A stretch of 64,000 bases of DNA from Paracoccus methylovorus (GCF_016919705.1 NZ_CP070368.1:620001-684000), one strand, 5' to 3'; numbered from the stretch's first letter, positions 46,157-55,898 are shown. Numbers and translations are program-made. Notes: generated from the sequence alone by a model not told the origin.

Positions 46157-48100
46157 TTACAAAGCCTCCGCTGCAATCAGCGGACGGTGGTTTTGCAGGT
46201 GGCGCAGGCCGAGCTTGCGGGCCTGGCGGCCGGAGGGCAGATAGCGCGCCGGCTCCGGGACATGCTCGGGATCCGCCAGTTGCGGGAACAACGCGAAGAT
46301 TTCCTCGACCGCCGCCTTGCCCACGGATTTCAGCGCCTCGGGTCCGGTATAGAGCGATTCCGTCTCAGCCCCGTTCGAGGTCACCACCTCGTGTCGGTCG
46401 AACAGCATGTGGAAATAGGTGACCTCTGAAACATCCGTGGCGATGTCGAAGCCATCCAGTTGCAGAAGCTGCTTGGCGGCGACCAGCACCTCGGATGCTC
46501 CGAACATTTTCTGCGCGATCTTCGACCGCACCAAGACCCGGTGCTGCGGCGAAACCAGCAGGTCCTGCCGTGGTGCATCCGGCCCCAGCGCCCCGGCCCT
46601 GATACGGATCGGCTGCAGCTTCGGCATGGCGCCCAATTCTATTGCGCTCAGCTTGCGCGAGCCAATCCAGCGCACCGGCTGCAGGCCATTGTCGCGGGTC
46701 TGCACCAGATCGCCCACGCGGATCTGCTCGATCGGGACTTCGCCATGTGCCGTCAGGATCAGAGTGCCTGCGGTGAAGCAGGGGACGCGCAGGGCTTCTT
46801 CCCATTGTGAGTAGCGGTTCCCGTTCCAGTTCAGAGGGTTTGTGGGATGGGGTGTAACGCTGCCATCCTCATTGTATGTCCAGCCGGCAGCGGTCAGGGC
46901 GGCTTTGAAATCATCCAGCCGGTCATCGGGAACGATAATCGTTAATGCGTCGGTGCCAGCGCCGCCTCTGATCAGGTCATCGAGCCCGGTCCCACCAGCA
47001 TTGTCACGCGTGGTATAGCCGATCTGAAGCGAATCATTGCCGTCTTGCAGGGTGAAGGTACTGTTGAACTGCCAGTCATCGCCGATGACGATGGTATCGG
47101 TGCCGGAGGTAGAGCCGGTAAAATAGTCCTCTTGGGTATAACGGTCGCCAATTGTGACGTTGTTGATACCGGCCGCCCCGCCCATCCCCAGCAGCCCGCC
47201 GACATGGACGTCATCGCCAAAGGTGATGGTGCGGTCCACAAATGTCCCGCCCAGGCCGATATTGCCGACCATGCCGGGCGTGCCGCCGATATATGTGCCG
47301 TTTCCGGCCACCAGCGTGATCTGCATGTGGTCGCCAGCAAGGCCGCTGCCACCGATCGAGATATCGCCGGTATTGACGTTCTCGCCCAGGATCACCGTCT
47401 TGTCGCCGAAACCTCCGCCCATGAAGATATGGCCGATATTCGAGCCATCGCCGACCTCAACCGAGTAGTCGGGCCCCGAATTGCCCATGGAGAAAGAACT
47501 GCCATGGGTATCGGCATTGGCGCCAAGCGTGACACTGCAATCACCAAGCGCGGCGTCAAAGTTCATATTCACGCCGGCGGTATACTCAAAGTTGGCGCCC
47601 GCCTTCAGATCCAAACCTCCAGATCCGGCATAGACGGGACCAGTGATGGTGGCATTGTCGCCGAGTGTAATATCGATCTTGGAGCTGGGGCTGGGGCTCG
47701 GATGGTTGACGATCCCACCGATAGTGACGCCATCGCCGCCTGTCACCGTGGCCTGGATCTCATTGGGGTCGGCGCCGCCCGTCCCAGTAAGGGAGCCGAC
47801 GGACGAGCCGTCCGCAAGATTATAGTCCACAGATGCGATACTGGGCACTAAAGCGGTGTTGAAGTTAATGTTTGAAGCCTGCACACCCTCTGCAACATTC
47901 ACGGTCGGCGCAAGTGAAGAGCCTGCGAAATGGATATCAAGTACATTGGAATTGCTGGAGTTTATTTCAACGATGAAATCGTGCGGTCCAGCGTCTTCAG
48001 ACGGTGTAAAAAGGATATCACCGGAAACGCCGGGGTCAATAATATAGGTTTCGCCGGGAACGACTGTATAGAGTCCGGGTCCTGTAATGATGATTGCCAT
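46157..48100 (-). CDS. large beta-repeat protein with C-terminal Hint domain
   Basis: A 647-residue protein. Residues ~10-420 are Gly/Asp/Asn-rich with recurring units of the form GDN-xx-G and ILGEN-x-G every ~25-35 residues, suggesting a beta-solenoid. At about residue 437 CFTAGTLIL begins a Hint_2 domain: a possible self-cleaving cysteine, the GEVPIEQIRVGD turn, and SPQHRVLVRS with the His of block B. The end (RKLGLRHLQNHRPL) fits Hint_2 proteins of Rhodobacterales. No signal peptide is visible, so type I export by a C-terminal signal is possible. The codon use and base composition of this gene are less GC-rich than its neighbours. ATG at 48100 is preferred over GTG at 48106. Confidence 0.82.
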   Translation of the reverse strand: MAIIITGPGLYTVVPGETYIIDPGVSGDILFTPSEDAGPHDFIVEINSSNSNVLDIHFAGSSLAPTVNVAEGVQASNINFNTALVPSIASVDYNLADGSSVGSLTGTGGADPNEIQATVTGGDGVTIGGIVNHPSPSPSSKIDITLGDNATITGPVYAGSGGLDLKAGANFEYTAGVNMNFDAALGDCSVTLGANADTHGSSFSMGNSGPDYSVEVGDGSNIGHIFMGGGFGDKTVILGENVNTGDISIGGSGLAGDHMQITLVAGNGTYIGGTPGMVGNIGLGGTFVDRTITFGDDVHVGGLLGMGGAAGINNVTIGDRYTQEDYFTGSTSGTDTIVIGDDWQFNSTFTLQDGNDSLQIGYTTRDNAGGTGLDDLIRGGAGTDALTIIVPDDRLDDFKAALTAAGWTYNEDGSVTPHPTNPLNWNGNRYSQWEEALRVPCFTAGTLILTAHGEVPIEQIRVGDLVQTRDNGLQPVRWIGSRKLSAIELGAMPKLQPIRIRAGALGPDAPRQDLLVSPQHRVLVRSKIAQKMFGASEVLVAAKQLLQLDGFDIATDVSEVTYFHMLFDRHEVVTSNGAETESLYTGPEALKSVGKAAVEEIFALFPQLADPEHVPEPARYLPSGRQARKLGLRHLQNHRPLIAAEAL

Positions 48101-48106
48101 GGGCAC

Positions 48107-48742
48107 ACTCTAGAAACGGGCGACTAGGTCGCGGCTGATGAACACAGGGTGCGGTGCAGCGAAAGGTCGTGGAACTTCCGCGGCGCAGACTAAATACGCA
48201 TAAAAACATCTTTTTGGAATCTGTTATCGCTAACTTTCCGATTTATTTCGCCATGATGCCTCATGCCGCATTGACAATGCCATCATATAAATAAACAAGG
48301 AAGGTTTTTCTGGAAATCATGCTTCCTATGGGGGCTGATTTCCGTCCGGGAATCAGGCGTTCCAGACCATCCTGTTCGGGGCCTCCCGAAAACGTTGTTG
48401 AACCTTGGGCCGTGTCCATCGCTTTGTTCTCGGCGCGATTTTTAAAATGCAAAGAACAGGGCCATCCCAACGCCATCAGCGATTGAGCTGCCGCAAATGA
48501 ACCCGGTCCCGCAGGCCTGCCACCACTGGGTTGAGACGGATGGGCGCACCGGTCGTTGCCGTAATTCCGGGGACGTGGCGATTGGCCGCAGGCTGAGAAT
48601 TCGCCGGTCAGTCGGGTTTTGCAAGGTTTGAACGTCCCCGCACGTCGTTGCGAGACGGCGGGGCAAGCAGATTCACGGCGCCGAAACGCGTTGGTGCCGT
48701 ATGATTCGGGATCGTGTCTGGGACGGATCCGTCGTTACGTGA
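48107..48742. other. 636-base gene-poor region upstream of the Hint gene
   Basis: No convincing gene on either strand. The part next to the Hint gene (48180-48300) is AT-rich and probably contains its promoter. The remainder has short open frames without ribosome-binding sites or codon bias; a degenerate gene cannot be excluded. No RNA gene or transposon end was recognised. Confidence 0.5.
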
Positions 48743-48952
48743 TCAATATGGCGCTGGCGTGACTGCTGGGGCCATATAGGGATCGGCGGCCGGTGCAACG
48801 GGGGCCTGTCCCATTTGCACTTGGCCGTTTGCAGCCTGTTCGGTAAGCAACTGCCCGGCTGTCTGCATATCGCGTCCCGCGCCCTGCATCGTCTCGCAAC
48901 CCGCGACCGCCATTCCGGCCAGACACAGGCTGACCGTGATCATCCGACGCAT
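48743..48952 (-). CDS. entericidin-like lipoprotein with extended tail
   Basis: A 69-residue lipoprotein; the lipobox VAGC puts the acylated Cys at residue 19, followed by ETMQGAGRDMQTAG, the entericidin A/B signature. A longer, Pro/Ala-rich tail (APVAPAADPYMAPAV) replaces the usual short end. ATG at 48952 has GAGAGGAACGAGC before it. Entericidins are small membrane lipoproteins linked to a toxin/antidote pair in enterobacteria, but most alphaproteobacterial versions are unstudied. It is divergent from the DksA-like gene. Confidence 0.78.
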   Translation of the reverse strand: MRRMITVSLCLAGMAVAGCETMQGAGRDMQTAGQLLTEQAANGQVQMGQAPVAPAADPYMAPAVTPAPY

Positions 48953-49191
48953 GCTCGTTCCTCTCATTTTCTGCTCGTTTTGGGGCAGCCTAAACCAGCC
49001 GGAAATCCGCTCAAGCCAGAGACGGGATGGATGCTGATCATCGGCAAGGATTTTCTCGAATCCCAGGGGCCGCAGGCGGATCTTGGCCGATTCCCGCGCG
49101 CGCCGGCGCCGATTCCAAAAAAATTAACCCAAATCAAATGGAAGTCCGCGTAAGCGTGCCAGAGGTCGGGGAGGCTTACAGGGAGGAAATC

Positions 49192-49536
49192 ATGGATCTG
49201 CAAATCCGCAAGACCATGCTGAGGACGCGCCGGAATGCCCTTCTTGCCGATCTTGCCGGCATCCGGGCCGCGCTTGACGATTGCGTGCCCGACGAAGGTG
49301 CGCAGGCTGCCCTTCAGGCGCTGGGCTCTGTTCAGCAGGCCGAGGCAGAACGAATCGAAGCGGCGCTTCAGCGTATCGACAGTGGCGAATACGGGCTTTG
49401 CACCGAGTGCGGCGGCAGTATCCAGCCAGAGCGGCTGGACCTGCTGCCCGAAACCCTGTTCTGTGCCGATTGCGCCGCACGGGCCTGGGGGGCAGGGGCT
49501 ACATGCCCGCCTGAGCTTCCTGGCTTTCGCGGCTGA
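49192..49536 (+). CDS. DksA/TraR-family zinc-finger regulator
   Basis: A 114-residue protein with an N-terminal coiled coil (MLRTRRNALLADLAGIRAALD) and a C4 zinc finger (CTECGG … CADC, Cys pairs 17 residues apart), typical of DksA-like proteins that bind the RNA polymerase secondary channel with ppGpp. It is shorter than full DksA (~150). ATG at 49192 with GGGAGGAAATC is the natural start; a long in-frame extension upstream has no support. Confidence 0.85.
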   Translation: MDLQIRKTMLRTRRNALLADLAGIRAALDDCVPDEGAQAALQALGSVQQAEAERIEAALQRIDSGEYGLCTECGGSIQPERLDLLPETLFCADCAARAWGAGATCPPELPGFRG

Positions 49537-49642
49537 TCGCCTGCCCTGCGCTTTGCAGATCGTTCCCGGCGCCCTGCACCGTCTGACAGCCCGCAAGAGC
49601 CAGCAGCGCAAGCAAAGGCGAGGCGTTAAGAATTCGACGCAT
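49499..49642 (-). CDS. entericidin-like small lipoprotein
   Basis: A 47-residue lipoprotein MRRILNASPLLALLALAGCQ followed by TVQGAGNDLQSAGQAISRES. The lipobox LAGC gives Cys19 and TVQGAGNDLQSAG is the entericidin core. AGGAGATT before the ATG at 49642 is a good ribosome-binding site. It runs antisense into the DksA-like gene, overlapping its last 38 bases. It is shorter than the usual gene-finder limit and was found by direct reading. Confidence 0.82.
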   Translation of the reverse strand: MRRILNASPLLALLALAGCQTVQGAGNDLQSAGQAISRESQEAQAGM

Positions 49643-49743
49643 GTTCAATCTCCTGCAAAGGTTTGTTGCACTCTCAACGCCTTCGTCTGATCGGGGTTCC
49701 CGCCGTTAAGGGGATCTTAACCTGTCGTCTCTAGACAGGCGGC

Positions 49744-50052
49744 ATGTATGTGATTCTGTTTCTTGTCCTTTTCCTTTCGGCCTGCGCCTCACCCGCCCCG
49801 CAGTTCTTTGGTGCGGCGCGACACGATATTACGCTGGAAGGTATTCGCTTTGCGGTCTTTCACGACGGCGCGCAGGCCGAAGTGATCCGGCTTGGCTATC
49901 TTAACCGGCACGCGCGTGCTTCGGTGCCCGAACTGATGGTGATGGCTGCCGAGCAGACGACTGGCTGCAAGGTGATCGCGAACAGCCTGCGCAGCCGAAT
50001 TCCCGGCGATACTGGAGAGGCGCGTCTGGCGCTGCGATGTCCGGGCGGCTAA
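49744..50052 (+). CDS. small lipoprotein, unknown
   Basis: A 102-residue protein with signal peptide and lipobox LSAC (Cys14), followed by a compact domain (DITLEGIRFAVFHDGAQAEVIRLGYLNRHARASVPELM) and a disulfide-capable Cys pair (TGCKV, ALRC). Family not recognised. The start is a few bases after a run of pyrimidines; there is no clear ribosome-binding site. Confidence 0.68.
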   Translation: MYVILFLVLFLSACASPAPQFFGAARHDITLEGIRFAVFHDGAQAEVIRLGYLNRHARASVPELMVMAAEQTTGCKVIANSLRSRIPGDTGEARLALRCPGG

Positions 50053-50084
50053 GGAGGTCTGGCCGCTTCCAGCCTGGCGAAGGA

Positions 50085-50852
50085 TCAGCCGAAAAACGCT
50101 GTCACTGCTGCTGCAACCTCGGCAGGATGATCGGCGTGCAACCAATGGCCCGCTCCGGCGATTACGCGGATTTCGGCTTGGGGGAAATGCTTGCGGATCG
50201 CCTCGATCTGCGGGGCACGGCAATAATCCGAATTCTCGCCGGCAAGAAACAGCGTGGGGCCGGTGAAGCTGCCCTCTGGCGCGGCTGGCCAACCCACCAA
50301 CTGGGCCATCTGGTCGCGCAAGGCGCCCAAGTTGAACTTCCAGCGCGGCGGATCGGCTTTCAGATCCAGCGACTGCAGCAGAAAGGCCCGCACCCCCGTA
50401 TCAGAGATATGTTCGGCCAGCCGTGCGTCTGCCGCGGAACGCAGGTGAATGCCGGCAAGATCCACCGCCTCCATCGCATCGATATAGACGCTTTGGCTGT
50501 GGCTATAGGCAAAGGGTGCTATGTCCATGACGATCAAGCGGCGCACAAGTTGCGGCTGCGTCAACGCCAGCACCATCGCAGCCTTGCCGCCCATCGAATG
50601 GCCCAGCAGGTCTGCATGTCCGCCCTCGGCCACGATCACCTTGGCAAGATCGTCGGCCAGCGCAGCATAGCTATGATCGGCGTCGTGAAAACTGTCGCCA
50701 TGGTTGCGCATGTCGACCGAGATCACGCGCCGGCTTTCGCCCAAGCGCCGTGCAAGGCCGCCAAGGTTGCGTCCCGATCCGAACAACCCATGTGCCAGCA
50801 GCACCGGCGGTTGATCCGAATCCGTTCCCGTTATCGTCATGTTCAACATCAT
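50085..50852 (-). CDS. alpha/beta-fold hydrolase (YbfF-like)
   Basis: A 255-residue cytoplasmic hydrolase with HGLFGSGRNL (oxyanion), LLGHSMGGKAA (Ser nucleophile), GENSDYC (Asp) and GAGHWLHADHP (His) forming a triad. It resembles esterase YbfF, which acts on short-chain acyl esters and acyl-CoAs. Start may be 50852 or the second ATG three bases later. It is divergent from the small gene at 50922. Confidence 0.86.
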   Translation of the reverse strand: MMLNMTITGTDSDQPPVLLAHGLFGSGRNLGGLARRLGESRRVISVDMRNHGDSFHDADHSYAALADDLAKVIVAEGGHADLLGHSMGGKAAMVLALTQPQLVRRLIVMDIAPFAYSHSQSVYIDAMEAVDLAGIHLRSAADARLAEHISDTGVRAFLLQSLDLKADPPRWKFNLGALRDQMAQLVGWPAAPEGSFTGPTLFLAGENSDYCRAPQIEAIRKHFPQAEIRVIAGAGHWLHADHPAEVAAAVTAFFG

Positions 50853-50921
50853 ATGCGCAACCTAGCGGCACTGGTGCAGCGACGCCAGAGGCGCTAGTTT
50901 TGACGAAAACGGGATGAGGCG

Positions 50922-51305
50922 ATGGGTATCGAAAAGATCCGGCCAATGGCCGACGAGGTCGCCAGCCTGATGGCGGCACGGTTCGGCGGTTTGCGGCGCG
51001 GCCAACAGGCCGATCTGGAAAGCATGTTGCGCAAACGCGGTGGTGCGCTGCCGCGACGGTTGCGGCGCGAGGCGCGCGTTCTGGCTGACGCCGACCTGAA
51101 ATCCGGGCAACCAAAACTGGCGCGTCAGGTGGATTTCGATCGGATCGACCGGGCGTATAAGGCGCTTGTCGCCTATCTGCGGCCGTTGGGGCAGGGGCTG
51201 CGCTTGCGGGGCGGTGCGGCGAGCATTGCGGCAAGCGTGCTGTTCGGCCTGCTGGTTCTTGCCGCCATAGCCATCTGGATCATGTTGCGGCGTGGGTTGA
51301 TCTGA
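50922..51305 (+). CDS. conserved tail-anchored protein, unknown
   Basis: A 127-residue protein with a basic N-terminal domain (RFGGLRRGQQADLESMLRKRGGALPRRLRREARVLADAD) and one C-terminal membrane helix (about residues 102-122, ASVLFGLLVLAAIAIWIML). I do not recognise it by name; the pattern is common in Rhodobacterales. GATGAGGCG precedes the ATG. It is convergent with glyA. Confidence 0.75.
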   Translation: MGIEKIRPMADEVASLMAARFGGLRRGQQADLESMLRKRGGALPRRLRREARVLADADLKSGQPKLARQVDFDRIDRAYKALVAYLRPLGQGLRLRGGAASIAASVLFGLLVLAAIAIWIMLRRGLI

Positions 51306-51394
51306 AACCGCGTCTTGCCGACTGTGACCTCTGCGACGTGATCCGGCCACGACCCATCACAGTCGTCTGATAGGACCATATAGAAACTAGGGGC

Positions 51395-51420
51395 GGCGCG
51401 GGCTCTACGAAACCCGCGCC
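51395..51420 (-). terminator. hairpin after glyA, possible terminator
   Basis: GGCGCGGG at 51395-51402 pairs with CCCGCGCC at 51413-51420 around a ten-base loop, just beyond the glyA stop. There is no long U-run on the minus strand. Confidence 0.5.
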
Positions 51421-51430
51421 AGCCAGCAGC

Positions 51431-52714
51431 TTACAAACCGTTATAAAGCGGGAAGCGGGCGCAAAGCGCCTGAACCTCGGCCTTGATGCGGGCCTCGACC
51501 TCGGTATTGCCCTCCTCGCCATTGGTGGCAAGGCCGTCCACGACTTCGACGATCCAGCGCGCGATCTGGCGGAACTCTTCTTCCTTGAAGCCGCGGGTGG
51601 TGCCGGCGGGGGCGCCCAGCCGGATACCCGAGGTGACAAAGGGCTTTTCGGGGTCGAAGGGCACGCCGTTCTTGTTGCAGGTGATGTGGGCGCGACCCAG
51701 CGCCGCCTCGGTCGCCTTGCCGGTCACGCCTTTCGGCCGCAGGTCCGCAAGGCAAAGGTGGTTGTCGGTGCCACCCGAGACGATGTCGATGCCACCCTTC
51801 ATCAGCTCCTCTGCCATGGCGCGGGCATTGGCGACGACCTGTGCGGCATAATCCTTGAACTCGGGCCGCAGCGCCTCGTCAAAGGCCACGGCCTTGGCGG
51901 CGATGACATGCATCAGGGGGCCGCCCTGCAGGCCCGGGAACACGGCCGAGTTGATTTTCTTGGCGATGTCGGCGTCATTGGTCAGCACCATGCCACCACG
52001 CGGCCCGCGCAGCGATTTATGGGTGGTGGTGGTCACGACATGGGCATGGGGCAGGGGCGACGGATGCTGGCCGCCTGCCACAAGTCCGGCGATATGGGCC
52101 ATGTCCACCATCAGCCAGGCGCCGACCTCATCCGCGATCTTGCGGAATTCCGCCCAGTCCCAGATGCGCGAATAGGCGGTGCCGCCAGCCAGGATCAGCT
52201 TGGGCTTGTGCTCATGCGCCTTGCGACGGATTTCTTCCATGTCCAGCAACTGGTCCTGCTGACGCACGCCGTAGCTGACGACATTGAACCATTTTCCCGA
52301 CATGTTGACCGGCGAGCCATGCGTCAGGTGCCCGCCCGAATTCAGGTCCAGCCCCATGAAGGTGTCGCCGGGCTGCAGCAGCGCCAGAAAGACCGCCTGG
52401 TTCATCTGGCTGCCGGAGTTCGGCTGGACGTTGGCGAACCCGCAGTCGAAAAGCTGCTTCGCGCGCTCGATCGCCAGAGTCTCGACGATATCGACATATT
52501 GGCAGCCGCCGTAATAGCGTTTGCCCGGATAGCCCTCGGCATATTTGTTGGTCAGCACCGAGCCCTGCGCCTCCAGCACGGCCCTTGAGACGATATTTTC
52601 CGAAGCGATCAGTTCGATCTCGTCGCGCTGGCGGCCCAGCTCCTTGCGGATGGCGTCGAAGATTTCGGGATCGCGGCTGTCCAGCGTCTCGGTGAAGAAT
52701 CCGGTGTCGGTCAT
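51431..52714 (-). CDS. glyA: serine hydroxymethyltransferase
   Basis: A 427-residue PLP enzyme converting serine and tetrahydrofolate to glycine and methylene-THF. Lys233 in [13 protein letters not shown] forms the PLP Schiff base; [15 protein letters not shown] and [15 protein letters not shown] are the conserved N-terminal stretches. ATG at 52714 (MTDTGFF) has GAGGACC before it. Confidence 0.98.
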   Translation of the reverse strand: MTDTGFFTETLDSRDPEIFDAIRKELGRQRDEIELIASENIVSRAVLEAQGSVLTNKYAEGYPGKRYYGGCQYVDIVETLAIERAKQLFDCGFANVQPNSGSQMNQAVFLALLQPGDTFMGLDLNSGGHLTHGSPVNMSGKWFNVVSYGVRQQDQLLDMEEIRRKAHEHKPKLILAGGTAYSRIWDWAEFRKIADEVGAWLMVDMAHIAGLVAGGQHPSPLPHAHVVTTTTHKSLRGPRGGMVLTNDADIAKKINSAVFPGLQGGPLMHVIAAKAVAFDEALRPEFKDYAAQVVANARAMAEELMKGGIDIVSGGTDNHLCLADLRPKGVTGKATEAALGRAHITCNKNGVPFDPEKPFVTSGIRLGAPAGTTRGFKEEEFRQIARWIVEVVDGLATNGEEGNTEVEARIKAEVQALCARFPLYNGL

Positions 52715-52857
52715 CTGGTCCTCATGCAAAAAGCGGCTTGCGGGCCTTCTAGCGCCTTTCCGGGTCGCCCGCTAGGATGGATGCGACGCCTTGGCGGTAG
52801 ATCTTCCATGTATTCGCCGGGACTTGCTTCCCCGCGGCGGGTGGCCATGATGGCCGC

Positions 52858-53607
52858 ATGAAAATGCATTTCATCGCCTCCAGCACAGAAACCGCCGTGA
52901 CCGCCGCCGAGACGCTGTCCGCGCGCTACGGCCATACGCCGGTCCGTGACGCCGAAGTGATCGTGGCGCTTGGCGGCGACGGGCTGATGCTGAGCGTAAT
53001 GCATCAAAATCGCGGCCTGCCAGTCTATGGCATGAACCGCGGCACCGTCGGCTTTCTGATGAACGCCTATTCCGAGGACGACCTGCCCGCCCGTATCCGC
53101 GCCGCCGAGGATACGATGATCAATCCCTTGGCCATGACCGCCGGCACCACCGACGGGCACGAGCATTGCGCGCTGGCGATAAACGAGGTCAGCATGCTGC
53201 GTGCCGGCCCGCAGGCCGCACGGCTGCGCATCAGCATCAATGGTCGCGTGCGGCTGGAGGAACTGATCTGCGACGGCGCGCTGCTTTCGACGCCTGCCGG
53301 ATCGACCGCCTATAACTATTCGGCAAACGGCCCGATTCTGCCGCTCGGCTCGGACGTGCTGGCCTTGACGGCCATCGCCCCGTTCCGGCCCCGGCGCTGG
53401 CGTGGTGCGATTTTGCCCAAGTCGGCGATCGTTCGTGTCGATGTGCTTGATCCCGATAAGCGGCCGGTGATGGCCGATGCCGATTCGCGTGGCGTCGATT
53501 CGGTGCTATGGGTCGAAATCCGCTCGGAGAACTCGATCCAGCACCGGCTGCTGTTCGATCCCGGTCATGGGCTTGAGGAACGGCTGATCCGCGAACAATT
53601 CGTTTGA
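52858..53607 (+). CDS. nadK: NAD kinase
   Basis: A 249-residue ATP-NAD kinase making NADP. The catalytic GGDG is at residues 39-42 and the second motif STPAGSTAYNYSANGP follows. The stop codon lies within the first unit of a short tandem repeat. It is convergent neither with glyA nor with prfC: it is divergent from glyA (144 bases between starts). Confidence 0.95.
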   Translation: MKMHFIASSTETAVTAAETLSARYGHTPVRDAEVIVALGGDGLMLSVMHQNRGLPVYGMNRGTVGFLMNAYSEDDLPARIRAAEDTMINPLAMTAGTTDGHEHCALAINEVSMLRAGPQAARLRISINGRVRLEELICDGALLSTPAGSTAYNYSANGPILPLGSDVLALTAIAPFRPRRWRGAILPKSAIVRVDVLDPDKRPVMADADSRGVDSVLWVEIRSENSIQHRLLFDPGHGLEERLIREQFV

Positions 53608-53641
53608 GCCCCGATTCCATTTGAGCCCGATTCCATTTGAG
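53603..53641 (+). repeat. tandem repeat spanning the nadK stop codon
   Basis: TTTGAGCCCCGATTCCA (53603-53619) is followed by TTTGAGCCCGATTCCA (53620-53635) and a third TTTGAG. The nadK TGA is in the first unit. The extra TGAs are not in the nadK frame. Confidence 0.7.
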
Positions 53642-53672
53642 ACTGTGCGCGGCGCGCGCTAAAGGGCCGGAC

Positions 53673-55268
53673 ATGAGCAACCGTCCCGATCTTCCCGCCG
53701 AAATCGCCCGCCGCCGCACTTTTGCGATCATTTCGCACCCCGACGCAGGCAAGACCACCCTGACCGAGAAGTTCCTGCTGTTCGGCGGTGCGATCCAGAT
53801 GGCCGGGCAGGTCCGCGCCAAGGGCGAGGCGCGGCGGACGCGTTCCGACTTCATGAAGATGGAGCAGGACCGGGGTATTTCCGTATCGGCTTCGGCCATG
53901 AGCTTCGAGTTCGGGCAATACCGCTTTAATCTGGTCGACACCCCCGGCCACAGCGATTTTTCGGAAGACACCTATCGCACGCTGACTGCGGTGGATGCGG
54001 CGATCATGGTGATCGACGGTGCCAAGGGTGTGGAAAGCCAGACCCGCAAGCTGTTCGAGGTCTGTCGGCTGCGCGACCTGCCGATCCTGACTTTCTGTAA
54101 CAAGATGGACCGCGAAAGTCGCGACACCTTCGAGATCATCGACGAGATTCAGGAAAACCTTGCCATCGACGTGGCACCGGCCTCTTGGCCCATCGGCATG
54201 GGGCGCGACTTTATCGGCGCCTATGATCTGCTGAACGACCGGCTGGAGATCATGGACCGCGCCGACCGCAACAAGGTGGCCGAGTCGATCAAGATTTCCG
54301 GCCTGGACGATCCGAAACTGGCCGAGCATATCCCTGCCAGCCAGTTGGAAAAGCTGCGAGAAGAGGTCGAGATGGCACGCGAACTGCTGCCCGCCTTCGA
54401 CCGCCAGTCCTTTCTGGAAGGACATATGACGCCGATCTGGTTCGGCTCTGCGATCAACAGCTTCGGCGTCAAGGAGTTGATGACGGGGATCGGCGAGTTC
54501 GGCCCCCAGCCGCAACCGCAGAACGCCGCCGAGCGCCAGATAGCGCCCGAGGAAAAACCGGTGACCGGCTTCGTCTTTAAGGTGCAGGCCAACATGGACC
54601 CCAAGCACCGCGACCGGGTGGCTTTTGTCCGCCTTGCCTCGGGCCATTTCGAGCGGGGAATGAAGCTGCTGCATGTGCGTTCGAAAAAGCCGATGGCGGT
54701 GTCGAACCCGGTGCTGTTTCTGGCCGCCGACCGCGAATTGGCGGAAGAGGCTTGGGCAGGCGACATCATCGGTATCCCGAACCACGGCCAGCTTCGCATC
54801 GGTGACGCGCTGACCGAGGGTGAGGCGCTGCGCTTTACCGGCATCCCGTCCTTTGCGCCGGAACTGCTGCAGACCGTGCGCGCCGGAGATCCGATGAAGG
54901 CAAAACATCTGGAAAAGGCGCTGATGCAATTCGCCGAAGAAGGCGCGGCCAAAGTCTTCAAGCCGATGATCGGCTCGGGTTTTATCGTCGGCGTCGTGGG
55001 GGCGCTGCAATTCGAGGTGCTGGCGAGCCGGATCGAGATCGAATACGGCCTGCCGGTGCGTTTTGAATCGTCGCAATTCACCTCGGCCCGCTGGCTCTCG
55101 GGACCCAAGGACAAGGTCGAGGCATTCGCCAACACCAACAAAGGTCATATGGCGCAGGATCATGACGGCGATCTGGTCTACCTCACGCGGTTGCAATGGG
55201 ATATCGACCGGGTGCAGCGCGATCACCCCGACCTGAAGCTGACGGCCACCAAGGAAATGATGGTCTAA
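53673..55268 (+). CDS. prfC: peptide chain release factor 3
   Basis: A 531-residue translational GTPase that releases RF1/RF2 from ribosomes. The G1 loop SHPDAGKTT is at residues 21-29, NLVDTPGHSDF (G3) and FCNKMDRES (G4) follow; the C-terminal part ends DRVQRDHPDLKL. ATG at 53673 is chosen because MSNRPDLPAEIARRRTFAII is the conserved start. It is 65 bases after nadK. Confidence 0.96.
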   Translation: MSNRPDLPAEIARRRTFAIISHPDAGKTTLTEKFLLFGGAIQMAGQVRAKGEARRTRSDFMKMEQDRGISVSASAMSFEFGQYRFNLVDTPGHSDFSEDTYRTLTAVDAAIMVIDGAKGVESQTRKLFEVCRLRDLPILTFCNKMDRESRDTFEIIDEIQENLAIDVAPASWPIGMGRDFIGAYDLLNDRLEIMDRADRNKVAESIKISGLDDPKLAEHIPASQLEKLREEVEMARELLPAFDRQSFLEGHMTPIWFGSAINSFGVKELMTGIGEFGPQPQPQNAAERQIAPEEKPVTGFVFKVQANMDPKHRDRVAFVRLASGHFERGMKLLHVRSKKPMAVSNPVLFLAADRELAEEAWAGDIIGIPNHGQLRIGDALTEGEALRFTGIPSFAPELLQTVRAGDPMKAKHLEKALMQFAEEGAAKVFKPMIGSGFIVGVVGALQFEVLASRIEIEYGLPVRFESSQFTSARWLSGPKDKVEAFANTNKGHMAQDHDGDLVYLTRLQWDIDRVQRDHPDLKLTATKEMMV

Positions 55269-55367
55269 GCGGTCACGAAACTGCGGGGCGCAGGTTGGCC
55301 CGGCCAATTTGGTTCGCTATGGTTACAGGCGACGCGGCGCACGGCCGCGCCGCATGCGGGGCCGGTC

Positions 55368-55790
55368 CTAGACCACCGTCACATCCATCGTCACCTCGGC
55401 ATTCAGAAGCTTGCTGACCGGGCAGCCCTTTTCGGCCTTGCGCGCGCATTCCTCGATCACCGCCTTGTCGCCGACACCCGAGATCGTGGTGTTCAGATGC
55501 GCCGTCTTGATGGCGAAACCGTCGCCTTCCTTGGCAAGCCCGATCTCGGATGAGGTCTCGATCCTGACATTGGTGATCCCCTCTTCCTGTAAAAGCGCCG
55601 ACAGTGCCATGCTGAAACAGGCGGCATGGGCCGCGCCGATCAGTTCTTCGGGGTTGGTGCCGGGCAACCCTTCGAAGCGTGTGTTGAATCCATAAGGCTG
55701 GTTGCTCAGTACCCCCGACCTGGTGGACAGCGCCCCCTTGCCGTCCTTGAGCCCGCCTTCCCATTTCGCCGAACCGGAATTTACGATCAT
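55368..55790 (-). CDS. OsmC-family peroxiredoxin
   Basis: A 140-residue protein of the OsmC/Ohr superfamily with the two redox cysteines in AACFSMAL and KGCPVSKLL; it reduces organic hydroperoxides, typically with lipoyl or thiol donors. ATG at 55790 sits seven bases from AGGAG; an ATG six bases upstream is too close to that ribosome-binding site. It is convergent with prfC and divergent from the exporter gene. Confidence 0.87.
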   Translation of the reverse strand: MIVNSGSAKWEGGLKDGKGALSTRSGVLSNQPYGFNTRFEGLPGTNPEELIGAAHAACFSMALSALLQEEGITNVRIETSSEIGLAKEGDGFAIKTAHLNTTISGVGDKAVIEECARKAEKGCPVSKLLNAEVTMDVTVV

Positions 55791-55898
55791 CACCATTCTC
55801 CTTTCATCCAAGACCCTGTCCGGTGAACGCACGATCCCTTGCGCGGGTTCAATCGGGGGCCTATCCCGCATCGGGAACCTGGGGGGAAGGGAGGGCGC

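Noticed and set aside
48261..48666. Two short minus-strand frames in the gene-poor stretch
   Set aside because: No ribosome-binding site, overlapping each other, and composition unlike coding sequence.
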